A stretch of DNA of 64,000 nt, taken from contig JAEELM010000008.1 of the NCBI GenBank assembly GCA_016282685.1, positions 30,737 through 94,736 of the forward strand, in the 5' to 3' direction. The position numbers and the translations under genes are program-made. The stretch is from Elusimicrobiaceae bacterium. GTDB taxonomy: Bacteria > Elusimicrobiota > Elusimicrobia > Elusimicrobiales > Elusimicrobiaceae. The notes below the pieces were generated by a model. That model ran no database searches, had not been told where the DNA came from, and saw only the letters and a list, made by a program, of their open reading frames with translations. Below, piece by piece: positions 1 through 9,052 of this stretch (within the stretch, counting starts at the first letter, position 1; every line of letters begins with the position of its first letter).

Positions 1-815
1 GTGTATTAGGGTTAGACTGGAGTGCTCCGTTCATGATGGCATTCCCCTTGGTAGGAGCGGCCGCTTTAGGAGTCAATATCTCTAGGCTCAAAAATACTCG
101 CCCCACCATTTCCCCAACACCCTCTTCTTCAAATCTCTCTTTGTTAGAGAGGTTACGCAACAATAGTTACTTGCGCCTAATGAAGGAAGATCGTTCTATT
201 TTGCCGCTGTTGGGAGGGTTAGTATTAGTTAACGGGATTGAAATGGCCGTTAATAGCGGATTTTTATTATTGCTTCCCTCTCTTACTTCTAATCCATCTT
301 CTCAATACATGTTTGGATTTGCCCAATTTGCGCTTCCTTTTGTATTGGGCAGTTTCTTGGGAAGTAAATTTCTAAAATGGTTCCCTAATCACAATTTAAC
401 GGTCTCCACTACCCTGACTGCAGCAGGAGCTCTCGCCGCCACCCTTTTCACCGGCAATGTTTATGCCCTTACAGCGGCTCTTTTTACTGCAGAGTTAGGG
501 CTTTCCTCCGCTTACACTCTCTCATTCGCCCGGGCAGCTAAAACCCCTCAAACACAAGACAAACTTACCTCTTTACTAATGGCCAGCACCGCAGCTTGTG
601 CGGCTGTTCCCTACATTTTGAGTAATTTGGCTCAACGCTGCATAGATGCCGGCATTTTCTCTGCAACAGATGCTACTGCCGTATCTCTCATTGGAATTCC
701 GGCGTTATTATCAGTAGCGGCTGTCTCTCTATTTAGAAAAATGGAAGGGTTTCCCAAATTACATCTTTGGGAACGATTTAGAAATTGGTTAAAGAGTTTA
801 TGGAAATCCAATTAA
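1..815 (+). CDS. MFS-like membrane transporter, C-terminal part (5' end outside window)
   Basis: The reading frame is open to the left edge (codons run from base 3 before the first ATG at 33), so this is the 3' part of a longer gene. It begins inside a hydrophobic helix, followed by a soluble polar linker of about 35 residues (Pro/Ser/Thr-rich, then charged) and about six hydrophobic segments, ending with a basic tail. A long cytoplasmic linker followed by six helices fits the second half of a 12-helix major-facilitator transporter. No substrate can be assigned. Any internal Met as a start would cut through the helix, so 33 is not the true start. It shares a bidirectional terminator with the convergent efflux operon. 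Confidence 0.55.
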   Translation, partial: VLGLDWSAPFMMAFPLVGAAALGVNISRLKNTRPTISPTPSSSNLSLLERLRNNSYLRLMKEDRSILPLLGGLVLVNGIEMAVNSGFLLLLPSLTSNPSSQYMFGFAQFALPFVLGSFLGSKFLKWFPNHNLTVSTTLTAAGALAATLFTGNVYALTAALFTAELGLSSAYTLSFARAAKTPQTQDKLTSLLMASTAACAAVPYILSNLAQRCIDAGIFSATDATAVSLIGIPALLSVAAVSLFRKMEGFPKLHLWERFRNWLKSLWKSN

Positions 816-839
816 AAAGGTGCCTTAAAAGGCACCTTT
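816..839. terminator. Bidirectional Rho-independent terminator
   Basis: An 11-bp perfect stem (AAAGGTGCCTT and its complement) with a 2-base centre, flanked by A and T runs on both sides. It lies between the convergent MFS gene and the efflux permease gene and can serve both. Confidence 0.85.
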
Positions 840-858
840 TTAATTAAATAATTTTTCA

Positions 859-2085
859 TTACTCATAACGCAAAGCGTCAATAGGAGTAAGTTTTGAAGC
901 TTTATAAGCCGGATAATAGCCAAAGAAAATACCCGTTGCAGCAGAAAATCCAGCCGATACCAAGATAGCCCAAACAGATAACTGAGCTGATAACGACATA
1001 TATTTTGCCACAAATAGAGTAAATATTATTCCTAAAATAATCCCTATCAATCCGCCTAAACACGAAAGCGTCATAGATTCTACCAAGAATTGTAAACGGA
1101 TATTCCAGCTGGTAGCTCCTATCGCCATACGGATACCGATTTCACGCGTACGTTCCGTAACAGATACGAGCATAATATTCATTACTCCGATACCGCCTAC
1201 AATTAAGGAAACGGCTCCAATAATTCCCAGAAATAAACTCATTGTAGTAGCTGTGCTTTTAGCTTGCTCTACAAAAGAAGCCATATCATCCAATTGGAAA
1301 TCATCCTTTCCAAGTGGGTGAATATGATGAGTATTTCGTACAGCATTTTGAATATCTACCTTAGAATTTTCAATTTGGTTAAAGTCAGCCACCTTAATGA
1401 CTACACGGTCTAATGCACGTCTATTGGAACTACCCCAGCCCGTGTCCATTTTAACTTTCCCGGTAGTATAAGGGATAAGAGCGCCTTCATCGATATTAAA
1501 TCCAAATCCGCTTGAACCTGTTTTCTTCGTAACTCCAACCACTTTAAACGGAATATTATTTAACACAACTGTTTTATCTAGAGGTTCTACATCCCCAAAT
1601 ATGGTTTGTGCGGCGGAAGCTCCGATTACCATTACCTGTCCGTAATCAGCAATTTCTTTTCCGGTGAAAGCACGACCTTTCTCTATTTCCCAACCGTACG
1701 CTTTAAAAATATCAGTATCCGTAGCTAATACACTCAGTCCCACACTTGTATTTTTGTACTTCACATTGAAACTGTTTTGAATGTAAGGAGCCGCCGCATC
1801 CACCCCGTCAATTTGACGAATAGCAATAACGTCATCCATTGTTACATCTTTAGGAGAAGAAATGCTATCGTCTAAATTCCATGGTTGGCGTAAGAAAATA
1901 ATGTTGGTTCCCATATTGGAAAAGCGATCGGAAATACTTTTCTTCGTAGCGGATCCAACAGCTAATACCGTAATGACAGCCGCCACACCGATGATAATAC
2001 CCAAACTAGTCAGCGCTGCACGCATCTTATTGGCGAAGATGGCTTTTAATGAAATTTTAAAAATAGCATACAATGAATCAATCAT
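859..2085 (-). CDS. MacB-type ABC transporter permease
   Basis: Inner-membrane permease of the MacB/FtsX (type VII ABC) family, 408 residues. One N-terminal membrane helix (about 20-45) is followed by a large periplasmic MacB-PCD domain (about 50-280), then three C-terminal helices forming the FtsX domain with the conserved stretch containing RTREIGIRMAIGA. In the canonical MacB the ATPase is fused at the N-terminus; here it is a separate gene directly upstream, overlapping by 4 bases (ATGA), so the two are translationally coupled. With the adaptor and TolC genes it forms a tripartite exporter likely to move peptides, lipoprotein-like or antibiotic substrates from the periplasm across the outer membrane. 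Substrate unknown. Confidence 0.85.
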   Translation of the reverse strand: MIDSLYAIFKISLKAIFANKMRAALTSLGIIIGVAAVITVLAVGSATKKSISDRFSNMGTNIIFLRQPWNLDDSISSPKDVTMDDVIAIRQIDGVDAAAPYIQNSFNVKYKNTSVGLSVLATDTDIFKAYGWEIEKGRAFTGKEIADYGQVMVIGASAAQTIFGDVEPLDKTVVLNNIPFKVVGVTKKTGSSGFGFNIDEGALIPYTTGKVKMDTGWGSSNRRALDRVVIKVADFNQIENSKVDIQNAVRNTHHIHPLGKDDFQLDDMASFVEQAKSTATTMSLFLGIIGAVSLIVGGIGVMNIMLVSVTERTREIGIRMAIGATSWNIRLQFLVESMTLSCLGGLIGIILGIIFTLFVAKYMSLSAQLSVWAILVSAGFSAATGIFFGYYPAYKASKLTPIDALRYE

Positions 2086-2768
2086 TTTTTTACCTCATCG
2101 CTGACTTTTTGTCCATCTTTGAATTTAATTAGACGAGTAGCATATTCCGCAATATCCGGCTCGTGTGTAATAAGAATAATGGTTTTGCCCATTTCTTTAT
2201 TCAAACGTGTGAACAAATCCATTACCTCAATACTCATTTTAGTATCCAAGTTACCGGTCGGCTCGTCGGCAAAAATAATGGGGGCATCACATACCAAACT
2301 GCGCGCAATGGCTACACGCTGCTGTTGCCCGCCGGAAAGTTGATTTGGCAAATGATGAGCACGCGCGGCCAAACCAACGGCTTCCAGCGCTTCCATGGCT
2401 TTTTTGTGGCGTTCAGTGGCCGGCGTGTGATTATAAATCATCGGCAGTTCCACATTTTCAATGGCCGTCGTACGTTTGATTAAATTGAATCCCTGAAATA
2501 CAAACCCAATTTTATGATTACGCACACCTGCTAGTTTGGACAGGTCGGTAGCCGTTACATCAATGCCGTCCAATATGTACGTGCCGTGGGTAGGTTTATC
2601 CAAACACCCTAAAATATTCATGAAGGTAGATTTTCCCGAACCAGATGGCCCCATCACGGCCACAAATTCGCCCTTTTCAATGGAAACACTTACACCGTTG
2701 AGGGCTTTTACTTCCACGTCCCCAACGGTATAAATTTTGTATAAATCGCGCGTATCGATGAGTGCCAT
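2082..2768 (-). CDS. ABC transporter ATPase (LolD/MacB family)
   Basis: Cytoplasmic ATPase subunit, 228 residues, the usual length for the LolD/MacB group. Walker A GPSGSGKST, signature LSGGQQQR, and Walker B ending FADEPTGNLD are all intact, so it should be catalytically active. It follows the adaptor gene by 8 bases and overlaps the permease start by 4. A Shine-Dalgarno (AGGAGA) precedes the ATG. It powers the adjacent FtsX-type permease by mechanotransmission, as known for MacB. No regulator is linked. Confidence 0.9.
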   Translation of the reverse strand: MALIDTRDLYKIYTVGDVEVKALNGVSVSIEKGEFVAVMGPSGSGKSTFMNILGCLDKPTHGTYILDGIDVTATDLSKLAGVRNHKIGFVFQGFNLIKRTTAIENVELPMIYNHTPATERHKKAMEALEAVGLAARAHHLPNQLSGGQQQRVAIARSLVCDAPIIFADEPTGNLDTKMSIEVMDLFTRLNKEMGKTIILITHEPDIAEYATRLIKFKDGQKVSDEVKK

Positions 2769-2776
2769 ATACTCTC

Positions 2777-4057
2777 CTAACGTCGGCGCATTCCGCCGCC
2801 ACCCATGCCACCTCGCGGCGGAGTCATCCCACCGGCCATACCGGTTGCTTTCAAATTATTTTCACCAACAATCACCATATCGCCTTCTTGAACGTCCCCA
2901 CCGATAATTTCGGTTTTCTTAGTGGCGATAATACCGATTTGTACGTCCACCCGTTTAGGGGATTGCCCTTTTTCCATTTTCCACACGCCCGTATTTTCAT
3001 ACGTTTTTTTGTTACTGGAAGGAGAGAAGCGCAAAGCTTCATTAGGTACGGTAAGTACCCCTTTTTTATCAGTGGTGTAAATCGTCATGGTAGCGGTCAT
3101 ACCCGGTTTTAAACGCAGATCCTGGTTATCAACATCAACAATTACCGTATAAGAAGTGCTGCCGGAAGAACCGGATGAGCCGGACGAATCCACATAGTTC
3201 GTACGCACTTGACGCACCGTTCCTTTGAATTTTTCACCCATGTAACCATCTAATGTAAACTCTGCATTTTGGCCAGCTTGAATTTTTACAATATCGGCTT
3301 CGGACACCTTGGCTTCAATCTGCATTTTGGTTAAGTCCTGTGCTACCACAAATAACTCCGGTGTGGAAAAACCTGCGGTAATCGTTTGCCCTTCACTTAC
3401 TTTCTTGGTGAGGACCACACCATCAATAGGTGAAACAATTTTAGTGTTAGACAAATTTTTCTCGGCCGTATCTAAATTAGACTGTGCCCTTACCACACTG
3501 GCTTGTGCAGAATTTAAAGAGCTCTTCGCATTTATATAGGACAGTTCATATTCTTCCAAATTTACTTTAGATACATAGTTTTTTTCATAAAGCGTTTTAT
3601 AACGGTCATAATTAAGTTTTGCATGATCATACCCTTTTTTGGCAGAAGCATAATTTTCTTTGGCTGAAGACAAGGATGCTTTTGCTTCTTCCAAACTAGC
3701 CAAAATTTGCGTTTGATCAATAACAGCCATTAAATCGCCTTTCTTCACTTCCGAGTTATAATCCACATAAATTTTTAAAATCTCGCCGGACACCAATGCT
3801 CCGACTTGTGTGGTATTAACTGGGTTAATCGGCCCTGAGGCCTCCACAATATCCACAATGTCGCCTTTTTCTACCTTTGCAAAACGAAAGGGAGGCAATT
3901 GCCGGTGTGGTGTCACACAGGACTTTAACCCTACCAACAAGGCTATTAACACAATACCCACAATCACTTTTAACCACCAAGGCATTGCTTTAAATTTAAT
4001 CCAAATCCATTTGATTTTTTCCCAAATGATTTGCAGTATCTTCTTTACTTTTTCCAT
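2777..4057 (-). CDS. MacA/HlyD-type periplasmic adaptor protein
   Basis: Membrane-fusion (periplasmic adaptor) protein of 426 residues that links the inner-membrane permease to the outer-membrane channel. A single N-terminal helix (about residues 28-47) anchors it. Then come a barrel-sandwich/lipoyl half, a long helical hairpin rich in Ala, Ser and Lys (about 115-200), the second lipoyl half (around SPIDGVVL) and beta-barrel domains. A Ser/Gly linker around residue 295 and a C-terminal tail of Gly and Arg with Met are unusual low-complexity additions. It starts one base after the TolC-like gene's stop with little Shine-Dalgarno, implying translational coupling. Confidence 0.88.
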   Translation of the reverse strand: MEKVKKILQIIWEKIKWIWIKFKAMPWWLKVIVGIVLIALLVGLKSCVTPHRQLPPFRFAKVEKGDIVDIVEASGPINPVNTTQVGALVSGEILKIYVDYNSEVKKGDLMAVIDQTQILASLEEAKASLSSAKENYASAKKGYDHAKLNYDRYKTLYEKNYVSKVNLEEYELSYINAKSSLNSAQASVVRAQSNLDTAEKNLSNTKIVSPIDGVVLTKKVSEGQTITAGFSTPELFVVAQDLTKMQIEAKVSEADIVKIQAGQNAEFTLDGYMGEKFKGTVRQVRTNYVDSSGSSGSSGSTSYTVIVDVDNQDLRLKPGMTATMTIYTTDKKGVLTVPNEALRFSPSSNKKTYENTGVWKMEKGQSPKRVDVQIGIIATKKTEIIGGDVQEGDMVIVGENNLKATGMAGGMTPPRGGMGGGGMRRR

Positions 4058-4058
4058 A

Positions 4059-5420
4059 TTAATAAGTCCCCATTGCTTGTTTTAAATCAGCTACGGCAGA
4101 GGCATAGTCATAACGCGCCGTCAGCAGGCTCAATTCAGCGTCGGTATAGGCAGCCTCCGCATCTTTGAGTTCAATAATATCTCCAATTCCCTCATTATAA
4201 CGTCCCTGAGCCAATTCCAAATTCTCTTTAGCTTTCTCCGCATTCAATTGGGCTATTGGAATACTTTCTTTTGATTCTTCCATCTTAATAAAAGCATTCT
4301 GCACTTCCAAAAAGACATTGTTGAGCAAACTACGTGTATTATTTTGTGTGTTTTCCAAATTCAACTGCGCTTGTTTTACCCCGTTGTACGTTTTAAAAGC
4401 ATTAAAAATGGGTATTTCGACTCCTACCGCCAAACGAGTATCTTCATTATCTAAGTGGAAATCATCTCCGCTTTTAGAAAAACCTGCCAAGAAAGAAAAG
4501 GTAGGTAAATATGCCGCTTTGGCTTGATTTAATCTCATTTCGCTTAGTCTAATATCCAAACGTGAGGAATCAACATCCGGCCGGTTTTCATAAGCAGTTT
4601 TAACCGTTTCATCAAATGACAATTCAAAATTTTCTTCTTCAATATTTTCTTCTATATCCAATGTATTAGGGGTTGTGATTCCCAACGTGTTAGCCAACGT
4701 AGCCGAGGCCGTTTTAACAGCGTTTTTAGCACGAATTAGGCGTAATTCTTCATTATTCAAGTTCACCTCTGCCGTTGTTACATCTACTTTTGGACGCAAA
4801 CCCAAACGATAATACTCAGAAGTGCGGTCAAACTGTTCTTTATATACATCACGCGATTGCATACGAATATTTACCGTCCGCAAAGCAGACAGCAAATTGT
4901 AATAGTTTTTCTTTACATCACGAATGATATCGTTTTCTATATTTTTAAATTTTAATTCAGCCTGTTCCACTTCCACTTGTTTCATTCTTACATTACGGAC
5001 CAAATCGGTAATACCCCGTATTGAAAGAGTAGCCTCTGCGGCCACATTTCCATAGTGGTCTTCCACCGTTGGAGAACCAGACGTTTTATGTGCCGTGTAA
5101 GTTTCACTTGCACTGGCAGAAGCTGTCGGTAAAAAATTTCCTTTAGCCAGATTCAATTCCACTTGTGCCATTTTCTTCTGCAAGGAAGCACTTACCGCAG
5201 AGGTACTGTTGGCAAGGGCCAAATTGATACAATCCTGCAAAGATAATGTCCCGTTAATATCTGGAAGGGGGGAGCCATCCAATCCAGTGGTAGCCTGTAC
5301 CCCATACACTTCCTTTGCTGGCGTGTTAGAAACACTCTCCGGGGCTGTAATTACTTTACCCTGTAAGTTCAATGCGGTAAAAACCGCCACGAAACAAATA
5401 ATTTTTTTAAAAATATTCAT
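4059..5420 (-). CDS. TolC-like outer membrane efflux protein
   Basis: Outer-membrane channel of the TolC/OEP family, about 453 residues, first gene of the efflux operon. A signal peptide with hydrophobic core FKKIICFVAVFTALNLQG is followed by two homologous OEP repeats made of long amphipathic helices; repeat boundaries fall near residues 60 and 265, each starting with a motif of the type 'AL..N....A'. Two in-frame ATGs exist at 5426 and 5420. The -10 box TACAAT (5435-5430, preceded by TGG) ends only 3 bases before the first ATG, so transcription probably starts at or near the second, which I chose. No Shine-Dalgarno is visible. Confidence 0.88.
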   Translation of the reverse strand: MNIFKKIICFVAVFTALNLQGKVITAPESVSNTPAKEVYGVQATTGLDGSPLPDINGTLSLQDCINLALANSTSAVSASLQKKMAQVELNLAKGNFLPTASASASETYTAHKTSGSPTVEDHYGNVAAEATLSIRGITDLVRNVRMKQVEVEQAELKFKNIENDIIRDVKKNYYNLLSALRTVNIRMQSRDVYKEQFDRTSEYYRLGLRPKVDVTTAEVNLNNEELRLIRAKNAVKTASATLANTLGITTPNTLDIEENIEEENFELSFDETVKTAYENRPDVDSSRLDIRLSEMRLNQAKAAYLPTFSFLAGFSKSGDDFHLDNEDTRLAVGVEIPIFNAFKTYNGVKQAQLNLENTQNNTRSLLNNVFLEVQNAFIKMEESKESIPIAQLNAEKAKENLELAQGRYNEGIGDIIELKDAEAAYTDAELSLLTARYDYASAVADLKQAMGTY

Positions 5421-5438
5421 ATTCATAATATTGTACCA
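5421..5438 (-). promoter_or_regulatory. Extended -10 promoter of the efflux operon
   Basis: On the minus strand TGG precedes TACAAT (5435-5430). The box ends 9 bases before ATG 5420, giving a mRNA with almost no 5' leader. It diverges from the promoter at 5509-5517. Confidence 0.5.
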
Positions 5439-5508
5439 ATTAATAGCGTTACTTTTTTTTAACCCTTTCCTTTACATTTTTATTGCACTTCTAACCCAAT
5501 TTCTGTTT

Positions 5509-5524
5509 TGGTATAATGATACAT
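5509..5524 (+). promoter_or_regulatory. Extended -10 promoter, leaderless type
   Basis: TGG then TATAAT (5512-5517), then 7 bases to ATG 5525. An in-frame ATG at 5516 overlaps the -10 box itself and so cannot be in the transcript. There is no Shine-Dalgarno. Confidence 0.6.
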
Positions 5525-5857
5525 ATGTGGCAAACAGTCCTTTTACTTGGTGCAGCCAATTTATTTATGACGATAGCTTGGTATTGGCACTTAAAATTTA
5601 AATCCAGCGCGCTATGGTTGGTCATTTTCATTAGTTGGGGCATTGCTTTTATTGAATATTGTCTCCAGGTACCCGCTAACCGCATTGGCAGCAATTATTT
5701 TTCCGTTACACAACTTAAAGTAATGCAAGAAGTAATTACACTTGTGGTGTTTTCCGGGTTTTCGGCATGGTATTTCAAGGAAAGCTTTAAATGGAACCAT
5801 CTCATAGGATTTTGTTGTTTAGTAGCTGCCGTCTTTTTTGTATTCAAAAAGTGGTGA
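5525..5857 (+). CDS. DMT-superfamily small membrane protein (DUF486-like)
   Basis: Small integral inner-membrane protein of 110 residues with four predicted helices. The pattern PANRIGSNYFS followed by QLKVMQEVITL and a C-terminal helix with W..LIGF matches the DUF486 family, whose members resemble half-size EamA/DMT transporters. The function of that family is not established. The start at 5525 (MWQTVLLL) is chosen over 5516 because the 5516 ATG lies inside the -10 box. It is divergent from the efflux operon and independently transcribed. Confidence 0.7.
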   Translation: MWQTVLLLGAANLFMTIAWYWHLKFKSSALWLVIFISWGIAFIEYCLQVPANRIGSNYFSVTQLKVMQEVITLVVFSGFSAWYFKESFKWNHLIGFCCLVAAVFFVFKKW

Positions 5858-5889
5858 CACTTATCTGCGCGTAATGTTCCATATTTTTA

Positions 5890-5903
5890 TATAATGTAAG
5901 TAT
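5890..5903 (+). promoter_or_regulatory. -10 box, leaderless type
   Basis: TATAAT at 5890-5895, then 8 bases to the ATG at 5904. No Shine-Dalgarno lies between them. Confidence 0.5.
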
Positions 5904-6599
5904 ATGACAAAAAGAATTAGAAAAAATAACACACCTTCTTCTGCTGCTCAAAAACCGGCTGAAGAAAAAGATATTATCATTTCCTTTTTTACCAACATTT
6001 GGAAATCTTGCAAAAAACACAAAAATGCTGTTTTAACTGCACTAGTCATCTTGGTAGTGGCCGGAATCCTTGGTTATGCATACACAGCTTACACACATAA
6101 GCGCACCGAAGATTCTTGGGCTGCTTATTACCAAGCACAATTGGCCTTAATGAGTGGCGACGAAGCTGCCGGGCTGGAAAAATTTGACGCGCTAGCCAAA
6201 GATTTCCCGGGTACCGCAGCTGCCAACTATGGTCAGTTATTGAAGGGAGACATCTTGTATTCCAACGAGAATTACGCCCAAGCAGTAGATGTATATAAAC
6301 CGCTTGTAAACGCTAAACAAGAAATGGCACGTACCGCCGCAACCTTATCATTAGCAGCCGCCTTACAAGCCACCAACGATTATCAAGGTGCCATTGATAC
6401 TGCTTCTAATTTCATTGCGCATAATTCGGAAAGTTTTGCTCTGCCGCAAGCTTATTTAACGCTAGCTATGAGCCAAGAATTAGCCGGCAAAAAACAAGAA
6501 GCATTAGATTCTTATAAATACTTGCTGGAAAATTACACTAAAACTTATTTTGGTTCCGTCGCTAAAGATAAAATTACTGATTTGCAAAAACAAAAATAA
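5904..6599 (+). CDS. Membrane-anchored TPR protein (YfgM-like)
   Basis: 231 residues. A basic, polar N-terminus (about 40 residues) leads to one membrane helix (about 45-66), then an Ala-rich helical domain with three to four TPR-like repeats (about 75-225), so the bulk is periplasmic. The layout of a short cytoplasmic tail, one helix and a TPR_21-type domain is that of YfgM-like proteins, which work with the Sec translocon and periplasmic chaperones in proteobacteria; that role is only inferred here. The start directly follows a -10 box. Confidence 0.65.
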   Translation: MTKRIRKNNTPSSAAQKPAEEKDIIISFFTNIWKSCKKHKNAVLTALVILVVAGILGYAYTAYTHKRTEDSWAAYYQAQLALMSGDEAAGLEKFDALAKDFPGTAAANYGQLLKGDILYSNENYAQAVDVYKPLVNAKQEMARTAATLSLAAALQATNDYQGAIDTASNFIAHNSESFALPQAYLTLAMSQELAGKKQEALDSYKYLLENYTKTYFGSVAKDKITDLQKQK

Positions 6600-6600
6600 A

Positions 6601-6637
6601 TAATACACCCCGTTTATCATTAAAGCGGGGTGTATTA
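6601..6637. terminator. Perfect 12-bp hairpin after the TPR gene
   Basis: TAATACACCCCG and its complement are separated by 13 bases. No T run follows on the plus strand, so it may be a weak terminator, a processing hairpin or part of the leader of the next gene. Confidence 0.5.
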
Positions 6638-6660
6638 TGTAATAAACAAAGAGAACAATT

Positions 6661-7881
6661 ATGAAAATAAAACAACTAGCAGTACTCGTCTTATCCGTCC
6701 TAGCCGTTAATTCTTACGGCGCTGGATTTGCCCTGTATGAATACAGTGGCCGTACAACCGCTATGGGTGGAGCCGTAATGGCTAGTGATGCCGAACCCGC
6801 AGCATTAGCGACGAACCCGTCCCTCATTGCCGAATTAGATCGTGTACAGGTGCAAGCATCTGCCACATTGGTACGCCCGGAAGCCACTACCACTATCGCT
6901 GGCAACACCAGTTCTTTTGAAGATGAAACTTTCTTTTTGCCTAGTGCATATGCTACGGCTAAACTCAGTGAGCAAATTAGCTTTGGTATTGGAGCTTTTA
7001 CGCGTTATGGTTTAGGCGGAAAATATAAAAATTATCAAACCTGGACCGGCAGCAACTTGGCCTACGAAGTAAATTTAGAAACCATTTCCATTACACCGAC
7101 TATTGCCGTACACGCTAGTGATGAATGGTCTTTGGCTATGGGATTAGAGGCCATGACCATTGATTTTACCCAAAAGATGTATATGCAGGCCTTGTCCGAT
7201 TCATTTAAAATCCACGGTACGGGTGTGGCCTGGGGGGGAAATTACTCCTTCACCTATCGTCCGAATTGGGCGGAACGTTGGTCTATCGGAGGTATGTACC
7301 GCACGAAGGTCAAACAAGAACTTTCTGGTTATGTACGTACGGCCAGCGGTAACACATACCCGGCCCCGTTGAATATGAAAAATGCAGATGCGTTGGGTTA
7401 TATTACCCTGCCTGACAGTATTTCGTTTGGTACCGCTTTCCGCGCAACCGATAACTGGACATTGGAAGCTGGCATTGTGGGCACTTTCTGGAGTTCTTAT
7501 GACCAAATTTTGATTGAATACAAAAATGAATTTACCAGCCCGGATATTAAGAACCAAAAAAAATACAAAGATGTTATCCGTGTGAACTTCGGTACGGAAT
7601 ATAAGATCAACCAGAACTGGACAGTCCGCGCGGGATACACCTTTGATCAATCTCCTATTAATGACCACTACATGGACACCTTGGTTCCCGCTGATGACAG
7701 ACACCTCCTCAGCACCGGCATAGGATACCGTACGGATACGTGGAGTGCCGATCTGGGCTATTCCCATATCTTCATTAAAGATTTAAGTGGAACTACCAGT
7801 GCACAATATAGCAACTTACCCGCTAAATATACCGATGGTTCTAGTGACGTTATTTCCTTTACCTTCGGCTATAAATTCTAA
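6661..7881 (+). CDS. FadL/OmpP1/TodX-family outer membrane channel
   Basis: 406-residue outer-membrane beta-barrel. A signal peptide (cleavage around NSYGA) is followed by the family's N-terminal hatch signature, including the stretch SGRTTAMGGAVMA with GF..YE before it and the 'ALATNPS' turn. The rest alternates in beta strands and ends with a typical barrel C-terminus (FTFGYKF, final Phe). Family members import hydrophobic compounds such as long-chain fatty acids. An acyl-CoA dehydrogenase and ETF are encoded elsewhere in the window, but no direct link is shown. Shine-Dalgarno-like GAGA precedes the ATG. Confidence 0.85.
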   Translation: MKIKQLAVLVLSVLAVNSYGAGFALYEYSGRTTAMGGAVMASDAEPAALATNPSLIAELDRVQVQASATLVRPEATTTIAGNTSSFEDETFFLPSAYATAKLSEQISFGIGAFTRYGLGGKYKNYQTWTGSNLAYEVNLETISITPTIAVHASDEWSLAMGLEAMTIDFTQKMYMQALSDSFKIHGTGVAWGGNYSFTYRPNWAERWSIGGMYRTKVKQELSGYVRTASGNTYPAPLNMKNADALGYITLPDSISFGTAFRATDNWTLEAGIVGTFWSSYDQILIEYKNEFTSPDIKNQKKYKDVIRVNFGTEYKINQNWTVRAGYTFDQSPINDHYMDTLVPADDRHLLSTGIGYRTDTWSADLGYSHIFIKDLSGTTSAQYSNLPAKYTDGSSDVISFTFGYKF

Positions 7882-7896
7882 AAAGAAAACTAACTA

Positions 7897-7923
7897 AAAG
7901 GTCCGCTCGCAGGGCGGGCCTTT
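7897..7923 (+). terminator. Rho-independent terminator
   Basis: A 10-bp GC-rich stem with one G-T pair, followed by a T run, directly after the FadL-like gene. Confidence 0.85.
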
Positions 7924-7931
7924 TTCTTTTA

Positions 7932-7958
7932 TATAATATACAGAGAGAGGGGGAATTT
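7932..7958 (+). promoter_or_regulatory. -10 box and Shine-Dalgarno of ldh
   Basis: TATAAT (7932-7937) followed by GAGAGGGGG just before ATG 7959; a normal short leader, unlike the leaderless genes nearby. Confidence 0.5.
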
Positions 7959-8918
7959 ATGAGTAATTGTGAAATCAATAACCGTAAGGTAGCTATCGTC
8001 GGATGTGGATTTGTAGGGTCTGCCAGTGCATTTGCACTCATGCAGAGCGGTCTATTTAGTGAAATGGTTCTAATTGACGCCGATCAGCGCAAAGCCGAAG
8101 GCGAAGCTATGGACATTTCCCACGGAGAGGCCTACGCACGCCCCATGAACATCTATGCTGGCAACTATGATGACATCAAAGACGCCGCCATTATTATTAT
8201 CACTGCTGGGGCCAATCAAAAGCCTGGTGAAACCCGCCTGGACCTCGTACAAAAAAATGTAAACATTTTTAAATCTATCGTTCCGGAAATTGCCAAACGT
8301 AAATACAAAGGGATCCTGTTAGTAGTGGCAAATCCCGTTGATATTCTAACTTACACAGCTTTTAAATTAAGCGGTCTGCCAGAGGAACGTGTAATTGGTT
8401 CCGGCACTGTATTAGATACTGCCCGCTTCCGCGAAAATTTGGGAAACCACTTGGGTGTAGACAGCCGCAGTGTACATGCTTTTATCATTGGCGAACATGG
8501 CGACAGTGAAATTGCCGTTTGGAGCACTGCCAACGTGGCTGGTGTGCCGATTAACAAATTCTGCGAAGTTCGTGGCCATTTTGCTCACCAAGAAGCTATG
8601 GAACGCATTGCGCACGAAGTAAAAATGAGTGCATACGAAATTATTGAACGTAAAAAAGCTACTTACTACGGAATTGCCATGGCCGTCAAACGTATTTGTG
8701 AATGTATTGTGAGGGATGAAAAATCAGTCCTGCCTGTATCCAACATGATGCACGGGGCATTTGACATTACGGACATTACCATGAGCATGCCTGCCATTGT
8801 AGGCCGTAACGGCATTGAACTACAAATGCCCATCACGTTAGATGACAAAGAGACAAAAGCTCTGCAAGACTCTGCCTCTTTGCTCAAGAAAACAGCTGCC
8901 AGTGCGGGGATTGAATAG
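7959..8918 (+). CDS. ldh: L-lactate dehydrogenase
   Basis: Cytoplasmic NAD-dependent enzyme interconverting pyruvate and L-lactate, 319 residues, normal length. The Rossmann motif VAIVGCGFVGSA starts near residue 10. The specificity loop reads GANQKPGETR: Gln at the position that is Arg in malate dehydrogenases supports lactate dehydrogenase. Substrate-binding Arg (DTARFR) and the catalytic His within IIGEHGDSE are present. It stands alone between two terminators, with its own promoter. In a fermentative anaerobe it would regenerate NAD by making lactate. Family assignment is firm; substrate choice rests on the Gln. Confidence 0.93.
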   Translation: MSNCEINNRKVAIVGCGFVGSASAFALMQSGLFSEMVLIDADQRKAEGEAMDISHGEAYARPMNIYAGNYDDIKDAAIIIITAGANQKPGETRLDLVQKNVNIFKSIVPEIAKRKYKGILLVVANPVDILTYTAFKLSGLPEERVIGSGTVLDTARFRENLGNHLGVDSRSVHAFIIGEHGDSEIAVWSTANVAGVPINKFCEVRGHFAHQEAMERIAHEVKMSAYEIIERKKATYYGIAMAVKRICECIVRDEKSVLPVSNMMHGAFDITDITMSMPAIVGRNGIELQMPITLDDKETKALQDSASLLKKTAASAGIE

Positions 8919-8943
8919 TTTTCATTTTCCTTTTTCATACCCA

Positions 8944-8969
8944 AAAGGCCCAGAAAAACCTGGGCCTTT
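8944..8969 (+). terminator. Rho-independent terminator of ldh
   Basis: AAAGGCCCAG stem with its complement and a 6-base loop, then TTATTTTTT. Confidence 0.88.
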
Positions 8970-8984
8970 ATTTTTTCATTTTTA

Positions 8985-8996
8985 GGTCTTAAGACC
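8985..8996. promoter_or_regulatory. 12-bp palindromic putative operator (copy C)
   Basis: GGTCTTAAGACC is a perfect palindrome. It is followed by a pyrimidine-rich 25-bp spacer and the -10 box TAGAAT (9022-9027) of the secreted-protein gene at 9053. The same element with the same spacing occurs before three other secreted-protein loci (15352, 42304, 43343). The position just upstream of a missing -35 suggests an activator site. Confidence 0.6.
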
Positions 8997-9052
8997 CTGT
9001 CTTTTTCTCTCTTACTTATCTTAGAATAGAAATATATTTGAGGAGGATTATT

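Noticed and set aside
6601-6637. Hairpin as a riboswitch for the FadL-like gene
   Set aside because: A simple perfect stem without conserved aptamer features; kept only as a hairpin.
7201-7767. 188-residue frame antisense to the FadL-like gene
   Set aside because: Shadow of a well-supported outer-membrane barrel gene on the other strand; no signal of its own.
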